8,131 bases of DNA from an uncultured Clostridia bacterium (lineage in GTDB: Bacteria > Bacillota > Clostridia > Christensenellales > UBA1242), in contig CAOJNR010000047.1 in assembly GCA_948439925.1 (NCBI GenBank), positions 1 through 8,131 of the forward strand, in the 5' to 3' direction. The notes under the pieces are model-generated. The model worked only from the letters and a program-made list of their open reading frames with translations, was not told where the DNA came from and did no database searches. Below, piece after piece: positions 1 to 6,630 of this stretch (its first letter is position 1; each line of letters begins with the position of its first letter). The position numbers and the translations under genes were made by a program.

Positions 1-15
1 CAGTAAGGAGATTTT

Positions 16-1326
16 ATGAGCAAAGATAGACTGGTTACACCACGAAAATTGTCGGGTTTTATGGAACTTACGCCTGACAAGCAGATTGTGTTTGATGAAA
101 TGATGGATAAAATCAAAAATGTGTTCAAAAGGAATTGTTTTGTTCCTATTGACACACCTGTTTTGGAACTAAGTGAAATCCTGCTTGCAAAGAGTGGCGG
201 TGAAATTGACAAAGAACTTTATCACTTCAAAAAAGGCGACACTGACATTTGTATGCGTTATGACCTCACCGTTCCTCTTGCGCGTTATGTTGCAATGAAT
301 AGCGAAAACCTTTCATTTCCTTTCAAGCGTTATCAAATTGGCAAAGTTTATCGCGGAGAACGCGCTCAAAAAGGACGTTTTAGAGAATTCTATCAATGCG
401 ACGCAGACATAATCGGAAATGAAAATCTGCCTATTCCTGCCGACGCTGAATGTTTGAACCTTATTGATAAGGTATTCAAAGAACTTAGCATTGATGTTGT
501 AACCCACGTTTCCAACAGGAATGTTTTGTTTGGACTTTGCGAGGCACTTGGACTTACTGAGAAAACCTCTGAAATTCTTATCATTCTGGATAAGATAAAT
601 AAAATCGGCAGAGATAACGCAAAGGCTGAACTTATTAAACTTGGAGTCAACGAAGAGAACGCATTGACACTCACAGAAATCACCCTCAAATGCGGTGACT
701 TTGATCAAATTTTAAAAGAAGTTGAATCTTTGACTGACAACGAGTGCTATCAAAAAGGAATCAATGAACTTAAAGAACTTTCTTCTCTTATTAAAGTTAT
801 GAAGATTGACAACTGCGCGCTGGACCTAGGTGTCATTCGTGGTCAGAACTACTATACTGGCACAGTTTTTGAGGCTGTCTGCCCTGCTCACACTGAGTTT
901 GGAGTTGTCAGTGCTGGCGGGCGTTATGACAACCTTGCAGGTTATTTCACAGAAAAGAAACTTCCTGGCGTTGGCATGAGTATTGGACTCACCCGCCTAT
1001 TTGACCTACTTGATAACAACAACATCCTTCCACCTCACCCACAAACAATGACCAAACTTTGCATTATTCCACTTGGCGAAACACTTAACTCTTGTTTTGA
1101 ACTTTGCGCATATTTTAAAGAAAATGGCATCAACTGCGAGGTAAATTACAGCGAACGCTCATTCAAAGCAAAACTCAAAGAGGCAAACAAACGCGAAATT
1201 CCTTTTGTTTTGATTGTTGGTGAAAATGAAGTTGAAAAGAAAGAATACAACCTTAAAAACATGCAAACTGGTGAGCAATTCACACTCTCAAAAGAAAAAT
1301 GTTTAATGAAATTAAATGTCACTTGA
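16..1326 (+). CDS. hisS: Histidyl-tRNA synthetase (class II aaRS)
   Basis: Cytoplasmic enzyme that charges tRNA-His with histidine using ATP. The 436-residue protein has the normal full length and all parts of the family. Class II motif 1 lies around residues 43-54. Motif 2 lies around 104-131 (VYRGERAQKGRFREFYQCD, with Arg113 as the expected ATP-binding arginine). The histidine-specific segments are RGQNYYTG at 275-282 and SAGGRYDN at 299-306. Motif 3 is GVGMSIGLTRLFDLL at 318-332, and the anticodon-binding domain runs from about 345 to the end. Its presence argues against HisZ, the regulatory paralogue that lacks it. The first histidine signature reads RGQNYYTG where RGLDYYTG is usual. The ATG is preceded by AAGGAG at 5-10 with a 5-base gap. 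The promoter and any T-box leader would lie left of the window. The gene ends in TGA inside its own terminator and looks transcriptionally separate from the next gene. Identity is firm. Confidence 0.96.
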   Translation: MSKDRLVTPRKLSGFMELTPDKQIVFDEMMDKIKNVFKRNCFVPIDTPVLELSEILLAKSGGEIDKELYHFKKGDTDICMRYDLTVPLARYVAMNSENLSFPFKRYQIGKVYRGERAQKGRFREFYQCDADIIGNENLPIPADAECLNLIDKVFKELSIDVVTHVSNRNVLFGLCEALGLTEKTSEILIILDKINKIGRDNAKAELIKLGVNEENALTLTEITLKCGDFDQILKEVESLTDNECYQKGINELKELSSLIKVMKIDNCALDLGVIRGQNYYTGTVFEAVCPAHTEFGVVSAGGRYDNLAGYFTEKKLPGVGMSIGLTRLFDLLDNNNILPPHPQTMTKLCIIPLGETLNSCFELCAYFKENGINCEVNYSERSFKAKLKEANKREIPFVLIVGENEVEKKEYNLKNMQTGEQFTLSKEKCLMKLNVT

Positions 1327-1343
1327 GTAAGTGGCATTTTTTT
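1314..1343 (+). terminator. Intrinsic terminator of hisS, overlapping its stop codon
   Basis: The arms AAATGTCACTT (1314-1324) and AAGTGGCATTT (1329-1339) form an 11-bp stem with one G-U pair and a 4-base loop. They are followed by a T run to 1343. The TGA stop (1324-1326) sits at the top of the stem. A weaker second hairpin, AACAC (1358-1362) with GTGTT (1375-1379), is followed by a T-rich run to about 1389 and may act as a backup. Confidence 0.85.
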
Positions 1344-1395
1344 AGGAACGCAAGAATAACACGAACGAAAGTGAGTGTTTTCTTTTTTTGCCCTA

Positions 1396-1424
1396 TTGAC
1401 AAAAGTCTTATTTCATGTTATAAT
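1396..1424 (+). promoter_or_regulatory. Consensus sigma-A promoter for the WG-repeat-like gene
   Basis: The -35 box TTGACA (1396-1401) and -10 box TATAAT (1419-1424) both match consensus fully and are 17 bp apart. The -10 is also extended (TG at 1416-1417, one base before TATAAT). Transcription should start near 1431, giving a leader of about 18 bases that contains AGGAG at 1439-1443, 5 bases before the ATG. It is the closest match to consensus of the promoters seen here and shows no obvious operator. Confidence 0.9.
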
Positions 1425-1448
1425 TTTTCATAAACAACAGGAGAAAAT

Positions 1449-2597
1449 ATGGGAATTATAAAAAAGAAAGAAAAAAAACTTAAATACCAAAGCAAACGGA
1501 TTGCAAGTGGCTATGAAGGAATTAACTTTTACGCAGTTTGGGATAAAAAGAATCCTGACGCCGTAGGCATTATGCTTTCTGGCGAGCATATCCTAAGCAA
1601 AAAACTTCCAGACAGAATAATTTGCGAAATAGAAGAAGTGCACAAGGATTTCTTTGTAAAACACTCATGCTTGTTTGTCCCAACAAACGCTTCTCAATAT
1701 GACATTTTCAAAACAACTAATGGGGAAAAGATTTTTTCAGGGGTTGAAATAACACAATGCAAAGATAAAAATCCAATAGTTATCTTGAAAGACCCCAAAA
1801 ACAAACGCTATGCTTGGCTTGATACTGTAGATACTGTAAATCGCGGATATCCTAGTAAACTGCATTATATTAACAATGTCGAAGGCTATGACCGAGATTA
1901 TGATGATCGTTACTCGGATTTCAAATATGAAAAAATAGAAAATATTCCAGGTTATGACAACTTATATATTGCTTCTAAGGGTGGAAAACAAGGTTTAATT
2001 GGCCACACAGATTATGGTTTGTTTACAATGCTTAATTTTGAAAAAGGGACTCTTCAATGTATCACAAAAAGTAACATGTTAATTAGCCGTGAAAAAGGTT
2101 GTGTTGAAGGTTATAAAATCTACAGATTTAACTCAGTACCTTTCCAAGGAAAAGATAAAGCATTTCGAGGCGAAAAACTGGAATGGCAAGATGAAATTGA
2201 AATTGGTCGACTTAAAAACATAGGAACCGGAAAATGGGGACTTATTAATTTATATAACCCTCCTGAGAAATATTATGATGAAATTGATTTTAAATATGAC
2301 TCAATTGAAGAGTTCAAAAATATAGATGTTTATCATTGGATTGCCAAGGCGAAATTAAAGGGAAAATATGGATACATTAACACAGACGGCACTGAATACA
2401 TCCCTTGCATTTTCGACGAAATAAGCGACTTTGATGAAAAAAAAACAGCAAAAGCCAAATTCAATGGTGAAGAAGTTGTTTTGGAGAAGAACAAAATTAT
2501 TGTTTCACCAAAATTTTTATCAACTCATAAAATAAGTCCAAGCAAAAATGTTGAAGTTTTATGCAAAAACGACTTTGAAGAAATAAAAGATATCTAA
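1449..2597 (+). CDS. Unrecognised protein with degenerate WG-type repeats
   Basis: The function is not recognised. This 382-residue protein has a Lys-rich N-terminus and no signal peptide or membrane segment, so it is probably cytoplasmic. The C-terminal half carries units resembling WG repeats (beta-rich units of the form KWGyInk-G-ipp-yDei): residues 304-328 (KGKYGYINTDGTEYIPCIFDE) fit best, 260-283 (GKWGLINLYNPPEKYYDEI) less well, and 178-190 (GGKQGLIGHTDYG) is weaker still. The N-terminal part (about 20-130) has tyrosine- and tryptophan-containing stretches such as KNKRYAWLDTVD but no motif I can name. WG-repeat proteins are generally thought to be binding scaffolds, and no catalytic residues can be proposed. 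The start ATG has AGGAG at 1439-1443, 5 bases upstream. The gene is a single unit with a very strong promoter and its own terminator, so its neighbours give no functional clue. The CDS is secure; the WG assignment is moderate. Confidence 0.8.
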   Translation: MGIIKKKEKKLKYQSKRIASGYEGINFYAVWDKKNPDAVGIMLSGEHILSKKLPDRIICEIEEVHKDFFVKHSCLFVPTNASQYDIFKTTNGEKIFSGVEITQCKDKNPIVILKDPKNKRYAWLDTVDTVNRGYPSKLHYINNVEGYDRDYDDRYSDFKYEKIENIPGYDNLYIASKGGKQGLIGHTDYGLFTMLNFEKGTLQCITKSNMLISREKGCVEGYKIYRFNSVPFQGKDKAFRGEKLEWQDEIEIGRLKNIGTGKWGLINLYNPPEKYYDEIDFKYDSIEEFKNIDVYHWIAKAKLKGKYGYINTDGTEYIPCIFDEISDFDEKKTAKAKFNGEEVVLEKNKIIVSPKFLSTHKISPSKNVEVLCKNDFEEIKDI

Positions 2598-2615
2598 GCC
2601 AAGATATCTTTTTTT
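2585..2615 (+). terminator. Intrinsic terminator of the WG-repeat-like gene, overlapping its stop codon
   Basis: AAAAGATATCT (2585-2595) pairs perfectly with AGATATCTTTT (2602-2612) across a 6-base loop, followed by more T to 2615. The stop TAA (2595-2597) begins at the last base of the left arm. The stem is AT-rich, so strength is uncertain. The T run ends 1 base before the -35 box of uvrC. Confidence 0.75.
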
Positions 2616-2616
2616 G

Positions 2617-2645
2617 TTGGAATTTTGGTCGTTTTGGGGTATAAT
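2617..2645 (+). promoter_or_regulatory. Promoter of uvrC, placed to give a leaderless mRNA
   Basis: The -35-like TTGGAA (2617-2622) and a perfect TATAAT (2640-2645) are separated by exactly 17 bp. A start site about 7 bases past the -10 box falls on or next to the A of the uvrC ATG at 2652. No SOS box (LexA site) is obvious around it. Confidence 0.8.
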
Positions 2646-2651
2646 TAGGCT

Positions 2652-4466
2652 ATGAATGAGCGAATTCGTGACAAACTGAAAGTTTTAACAACGCGAAGTG
2701 GCGTCTATGTTATGCGTGACAAGGACGGCGTTGTCATATATGTTGGCAAGGCTAAGAACCTTAAAAACCGCGTAAGTCAATACTTCCGCAACTCACCAAA
2801 ACCAAGCAAAGTGCAAGCAATGGTCAACAGCGTTGATGACTTTGAATATTTTATCACAATGTCTGAAATGGACGCTCTTGCGCTTGAAAGCAATCTTATA
2901 AAAAAATACCAACCTTTTTACAACATTTTATTGAAAGACGGCAAGCAGTTCCCCTACATCAAAATAAACCTCAAAGATCCATTCCCTAAACTTGAAATTG
3001 TGAGAAAGGTTAAAAATGATGGAGCGAAATATTTTGGACCTTACTTTGCTGGTCTTGACGCAAGAGAGATTGTCAAAACCGTCAACACTGCCTTCAAAAT
3101 TCGCACTTGCAACAACAAAATTTCATCCTCCTCTGTTGCAAAGAGAGAGTGCCTGAACTTCTCGCTAGGACTTTGTTCTGCGCCTTGCACAAAGAGGATT
3201 GATGTGGCAGATTATCGCAAAGAGATTGACAAGGTTATCAACTTTCTTAACGGAAATGACGAAGAAATTGAAGAGATACTTCAAAATAAAATGGAAAAAG
3301 CCTCTGCTAACGAAAATTTCGAACATGCAATTCTTCTTCGCGACAGACTGAAAATGATTTCAAAACTCAAACAACGCATTGTTGCCAATCTGCCAAAAAA
3401 TGTTAACAAAGATGTTTTTGCTTATCAAACAGATGGACTTTCAGGTGTTATTACAGCCATGATTGTTCGAGGTGGAAAAATTCTTGGCGTTATGAACTAC
3501 CCTTGTTCAGACGGCGAACTTGAAGAGAGTCAAACGCTTTTCAACTTTCTTGTGCAATATTATAGCAATATGATTTTGCCTCATGAACTTATTCTAAGTC
3601 ACGCAATTCCCGACCAAGAACTTTTGTTCGAATTTTTGGGCAAGAAAGCAAGCATAATTTCAAATCCAAAAGGCGTCAATAAAACCTTGCTTGAAATGGC
3701 AAAGGATAACGCTCGGGAATATCTTGAAAAGCACATCGAAAAGGAAAAATTGAAATACAACAATACCATTGGCGCACTTAAAGTTTTGAAAGAAAAACTT
3801 GGGCTTAAAAACCTGCCTATGCGAATGGAGTGCTATGATATTTCCAATATCAGCGGAACAAATAAAGTTTGCTCAATGGTGGTTTTTATTGGCGGAGAAC
3901 CTGCAAAAAAGGAATATCGCAAATTTAAAATCAAAACGGTGAAAGGCTCAAACGACTTTGCTTCACTTGCCGAAGCTTTAACGCGCAGGCTTAAACGGCT
4001 CAAAAATGAAGATGGAGAGTCATTTAAAGAAAAACCTGACCTTCTTATCATTGACGGCGGAAAAGGTCAACTTTCATCGACTTATGAAATTTTGCAAAAT
4101 TCAGGTGTGGAAGGCATTGAAATGGTCAGCCTCGCAAAACGAATTGAAGAGGTCTTTAAGCCAAATGACAGCACGCCTATCCTATTAAAGCCAGGCAGTG
4201 CTGAGCTAAGGCTATTACAGCGCATTCGTGATGAAGCTCACCGCTTTGCAATAACATTTCATAGGCAAATTCGCACCAAAAAGCAGACTGAAAGCGAGCT
4301 TGACTCGATTGCTGGCGTTGGGCCAAAGAAACGTGATGCCCTCCTCAAAGCTTTTGGAACAAGCGAAGAAATCGCAAAAGCAAGCATTGATGAACTTGCT
4401 TCTGTTAAAGAAATTCCATTCTCACTTGCTGTAAAAATTCACGAACATTTTAACAGCAAAAAATAA
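2652..4466 (+). CDS. uvrC: UvrABC excinuclease subunit C
   Basis: Nucleotide-excision repair endonuclease that cuts on both sides of a lesion presented by UvrB. The 604-residue protein is full length with every domain. The N-terminal GIY-YIG nuclease for the 3' cut spans about 14-95 (GVY 17-19, IYVG 29-32, Arg40, Glu79). A cysteine cluster at 153, 167, 175 and 179 matches the Fe-S ligand pattern described for UvrC. The UVR/UvrB-binding helix pair lies around 205-240. The RNase H-like nuclease for the 5' cut has Asp396 (CYDIS), Asp468 (IDGGKGQ) and His530 (RDEAHRFA). Tandem helix-hairpin-helix DNA-binding motifs span about 548-600. The start MNERIRDKL aligns with normal UvrC N-termini. No proper Shine-Dalgarno precedes it; the only AGG, at 2647-2649, is 2 bases from the ATG. 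The promoter position implies a leaderless transcript. uvrA and uvrB are not in the window. Confidence 0.97.
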   Translation: MNERIRDKLKVLTTRSGVYVMRDKDGVVIYVGKAKNLKNRVSQYFRNSPKPSKVQAMVNSVDDFEYFITMSEMDALALESNLIKKYQPFYNILLKDGKQFPYIKINLKDPFPKLEIVRKVKNDGAKYFGPYFAGLDAREIVKTVNTAFKIRTCNNKISSSSVAKRECLNFSLGLCSAPCTKRIDVADYRKEIDKVINFLNGNDEEIEEILQNKMEKASANENFEHAILLRDRLKMISKLKQRIVANLPKNVNKDVFAYQTDGLSGVITAMIVRGGKILGVMNYPCSDGELEESQTLFNFLVQYYSNMILPHELILSHAIPDQELLFEFLGKKASIISNPKGVNKTLLEMAKDNAREYLEKHIEKEKLKYNNTIGALKVLKEKLGLKNLPMRMECYDISNISGTNKVCSMVVFIGGEPAKKEYRKFKIKTVKGSNDFASLAEALTRRLKRLKNEDGESFKEKPDLLIIDGGKGQLSSTYEILQNSGVEGIEMVSLAKRIEEVFKPNDSTPILLKPGSAELRLLQRIRDEAHRFAITFHRQIRTKKQTESELDSIAGVGPKKRDALLKAFGTSEEIAKASIDELASVKEIPFSLAVKIHEHFNSKK

Positions 4467-4572
4467 TATATTTGAAAAAAAATGTTTATTTTCATCAAAA
4501 TTAAACTATTTTATGAAATAATGCTAAATTTCAGTAAAAAAAACTCTAAATCTTTAATATCTGCAAATTTAT
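4467..4572. other. AT-rich spacer after uvrC without a clear terminator
   Basis: This is very AT-rich DNA between uvrC and the next promoter. It contains an imperfect inverted repeat, TTATTTTCAT (4486-4495) and ATGAAATAA (4513-4521), with a 17-base gap. No T run follows it, so it is a poor intrinsic terminator candidate. No coding sequence or RNA gene is seen. uvrC transcripts may run on into the dehydrogenase gene. Confidence 0.4.
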
Positions 4573-4601
4573 TTTACAAATTCTGGCAAAAGTTATATAA
4601 T
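4573..4601 (+). promoter_or_regulatory. Sigma-A promoter of the dehydrogenase gene
   Basis: TTTACA (4573-4578, 5 of 6 to consensus) and TATAAT (4596-4601) are 17 bp apart. The predicted start near 4608 leaves a leader of about 14 bases that is almost entirely the ribosome binding site AGGAGG (4609-4614), 7 bases before the ATG. Confidence 0.85.
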
Positions 4602-4621
4602 GTTATCTAGGAGGAAAAAAT

Positions 4622-5782
4622 ATGAACAAAATCACAATGATCCAATACGGTTGCGGAAAAATGAGTGCCTACACAATGAGATATGCACTCGAAAAAGGAA
4701 TTAAGATTGTTGGAGCTTTCGACATCAACCCTGACATCATCGGCAAGGACATTTCTGTTGTTATGGGAGGAAAAAAGCAAGGCGTTATAATTAAAGATGC
4801 AAGCGAACTTGAAAACTTCCTCAAAGAAACACCTGCTGATGTTGCCGTTATCACAACAACAAGCTTAATCTCTGAAAACGCACCTGCAATGGAAATTTGC
4901 GCAAAATATGGAGTGAACGCTATCACAACTTGTGAAGAGGCTTTCTATCCACAAAACTCAAATCCAAAAGTGACAAAAAAAATAGACAAACTTGCAAAGG
5001 AAAGTGGTTGCACAATCTGCGGAAGCGGATATCAAGATGTTTTCTGGGGCAACCTTATCAGCGTGCTTGCTGGGGCAACTCACAAGATAACAACCATTCG
5101 CGGAAAGTCAAGCTACAATGTTGAGGACTACGGCATTTCTCTTGCCAAGGTTCATGGTGCAGGACTCACCAAACAAGCTTTCACAAAAGAAATTGCATCA
5201 GCTGACGACATAAGCGATGAAGAGAGAAAGAAACTTATAAACGCTGGCAAATTCGCTCCAAGCTATATGTGGAATGTCAACGGCTGGCTTTGCTCAAAGC
5301 TTGGTCTTCATGTTAAAAGACAAACTCAAAAATGTGTGCCTCAAATCGCAAGCGAAGACATTGAATCAACAACACTTGGCATGACAATCAAGAAAGGTCA
5401 ATGCACAGGCATGAGCGCTGTTGTGACCACCGAAACAAAGGAAGGTATCACAATCATAGCAGAATGCATCGGCAAAGTTTATGGCAAAAACGACTTTGAC
5501 TGCAACGACTGGACTATCGAAGGCGAGCCAAACACTCGTGTGGTTATTGAACGCCCTGCAACAGTTGAACTCACCTGCGCAACTGTTATCAATCGAATCC
5601 CCGAACTTCTTTGCGCACCTGCTGGCTACACCACAACTGAATACATGCCAGAGAACTTCTATAAATCTCAACCACTTCACAAATATATTGAAGAAATTGG
5701 CTGTTGCGACTGCGACGACTGTGGCTGTGACGATTGCCACGATGAATGCCACGGTTCATGCGGTGGAGATTGCAAACACTAA
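4622..5782 (+). CDS. DapB-fold dehydrogenase, 2,4-diaminopentanoate dehydrogenase-like, with Cys-rich tail
   Basis: Probable NAD(P)-dependent oxidoreductase of the group that includes 2,4-diaminopentanoate dehydrogenase (ord, clostridial ornithine degradation) and is often named dihydrodipicolinate reductase-like. An N-terminal Rossmann fold starts with a glycine-rich turn, IQYGCGKMS (residues 7-15; the usual third Gly is Ser15), and has acidic Asp34 ending the second strand. A second conserved-looking stretch is 130-148 (CTICGSGYQDVFWGNL), probably near the active site. The catalytic core ends at about 360. A 26-residue tail (361-386) follows with 9 Cys, 3 His and 7 Asp, which I would not expect in this family. 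The protein is soluble, with no signal peptide. AGGAGG lies 7 bases before the ATG. No ornithine-pathway partners (oraE/oraS, ortA/ortB) are adjacent, so the substrate is uncertain; it could act on another amino acid. The family call is fairly confident, the exact reaction is not. Confidence 0.72.
   Translation: MNKITMIQYGCGKMSAYTMRYALEKGIKIVGAFDINPDIIGKDISVVMGGKKQGVIIKDASELENFLKETPADVAVITTTSLISENAPAMEICAKYGVNAITTCEEAFYPQNSNPKVTKKIDKLAKESGCTICGSGYQDVFWGNLISVLAGATHKITTIRGKSSYNVEDYGISLAKVHGAGLTKQAFTKEIASADDISDEERKKLINAGKFAPSYMWNVNGWLCSKLGLHVKRQTQKCVPQIASEDIESTTLGMTIKKGQCTGMSAVVTTETKEGITIIAECIGKVYGKNDFDCNDWTIEGEPNTRVVIERPATVELTCATVINRIPELLCAPAGYTTTEYMPENFYKSQPLHKYIEEIGCCDCDDCGCDDCHDECHGSCGGDCKH
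5702..5779 (+). other. Segment encoding a Cys/Asp/His-rich C-terminal tail
   Basis: These are the last 26 codons of the dehydrogenase gene. They encode 9 Cys, 3 His and 7 Asp in short CxC, CxxC and CxxxC spacings (for example CCDCDDCGCDDC), ending in Lys-His. The composition resembles small metal-binding or metallothionein-like tails. Metal binding is inferred from composition only. Confidence 0.7.
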
Positions 5783-5784
5783 AC

Positions 5785-5808
5785 AAAAAGGCTTTTAGCC
5801 TTTTTTTT
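5785..5808 (+). terminator. Intrinsic terminator of the dehydrogenase gene
   Basis: AAAAAGGCT (5785-5793) pairs with AGCCTTTTT (5797-5805) around a 3-base loop and runs into 8 consecutive T (5801-5808). It starts 2 bases after the TAA stop (5780-5782). Confidence 0.92.
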
Positions 5809-5869
5809 ATTTGACCAAAAACCAGATTAACTCAAAAAAATTCAAACACCTCTAATTTTCAATTTGCTA

Positions 5870-5898
5870 TTGACTTATGCCAAATTTTGTAATATAAT
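5870..5898 (+). promoter_or_regulatory. Sigma-A promoter of tmk
   Basis: TTGACT (5870-5875, 5 of 6) and TATAAT (5893-5898) are 17 bp apart. The start is expected near 5905. The leader contains AAGGAG (5911-5916), 7 bases before the tmk ATG. Confidence 0.88.
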
Positions 5899-5923
5899 AT
5901 TTCTAACTTAAAGGAGAAAACAA

Positions 5924-6601
5924 ATGAACAAAGGTCTTTTTATCACTTTTGAAGGCGGAGATGCTTGCGGAAAATCAACCCAAGTCAAACTTTTCAGAGA
6001 ATATGTTGAAAAGCATCCTATGAAAGACAAATTTGTTTTTCTTCGTGAACCAGGCGGAACAGAACTTGGCGAAGAAATAAGAAAACTTTTGTTGAGTTAC
6101 AACCTTGATGCACCAGTGCCAAAAGCCGAACTTATGCTCTTTCTTGCATCGCGTGCACAAATTTGCGAAAAAGTGATTATTCCTGCTTTAAATGAAGGCA
6201 AAATTGTGGTTGCTGATCGTTTCTATGATTCAACAATCGCATATCAAGGCATGGCAAGAGGAATTATGTCACCAGAAGGAATTTTAAATCTCAACAGATC
6301 AATTCTTGGCAATATAACACCTGACCTCACCTTCTATCTTAAACTCAGCCCAGAGGATGCAAGAGCGCGCAAGTTAAAAATGTCAGAAGGATTTGACCGC
6401 ATGGAAATGGAAGAATTTACCTTTCATCAAAAAGTTTGTGACGGCTATGACTACATTGCAAAGCTTGAAAGTGAAAGATTCCACATTATTGACGCTCGCA
6501 AAAGCATTGAGGAAATACACGAGGAAATCAAACAAACCTTTGAAGAAAAGCTTATAGAAAAAACAAGCCAATTAAGTTCAGACGATATTACGCAACAATA
6601 A
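5924..6601 (+). CDS. tmk: Thymidylate kinase (dTMP kinase)
   Basis: Phosphorylates dTMP to dTDP with ATP, an essential cytoplasmic step of dTTP synthesis. The 225-residue protein shows the P-loop FEGGDACGKST (residues 9-19, Lys17 and Ser18 for ATP), the REPGGTELGE segment (41-50) and the DRF motif (98-100) in VVADRFYDSTIAYQG, which binds the nucleotide. The lid region follows with Arg-rich RARKLK (147-152) and the DRME...F..KV..GY pattern (158-175). It is slightly longer than the roughly 205-215 residues usual for the family because of a polar C-terminal extension (from about 210), which is probably dispensable. The start has AAGGAG 7 bases upstream. In many Firmicutes tmk sits next to DNA polymerase III genes such as holB; here it is flanked by its own promoter and terminator and is a single-gene unit. 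Confidence 0.96.
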   Translation: MNKGLFITFEGGDACGKSTQVKLFREYVEKHPMKDKFVFLREPGGTELGEEIRKLLLSYNLDAPVPKAELMLFLASRAQICEKVIIPALNEGKIVVADRFYDSTIAYQGMARGIMSPEGILNLNRSILGNITPDLTFYLKLSPEDARARKLKMSEGFDRMEMEEFTFHQKVCDGYDYIAKLESERFHIIDARKSIEEIHEEIKQTFEEKLIEKTSQLSSDDITQQ

Positions 6602-6630
6602 AAAATCACCGATTGATTCGGTGATTTTTG
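6601..6630 (+). terminator. Intrinsic terminator of tmk, abutting its stop codon
   Basis: AAAAATCACCGA (6601-6612) pairs perfectly with TCGGTGATTTTT (6618-6629) around a 5-base loop, a 12-bp stem whose right arm ends in T5. The last A of the TAA stop (6599-6601) is the first base of the stem. Because the stem is flanked by A and T runs, it could also work on the minus strand for transcripts coming from the right. Confidence 0.93.

Noticed and set aside
16..1326. HisZ (ATP phosphoribosyltransferase regulatory subunit) instead of HisRS
   Set aside because: The protein has intact motifs 2 and 3, both histidine signatures and a C-terminal anticodon-binding domain. No histidine biosynthesis genes are nearby.
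1324..1359. TGA read as Trp, extending hisS through its terminator (mycoplasma-type code)
   Set aside because: TGG is used for Trp in the other genes. The HisRS protein ends at its normal length at this TGA, and a terminator hairpin sits exactly there.
4486..4521. Inverted repeat after uvrC as an intrinsic terminator
   Set aside because: It has a bulged all-AT-type stem, a 17-base loop and no following T run; it is likely by chance in such AT-rich sequence.
5366..5798. Long open frames on both strands over the 3' part of the dehydrogenase gene
   Set aside because: They overlap a well-supported gene, lack ribosome binding sites and promoters, and have low-complexity products typical of shadow frames.
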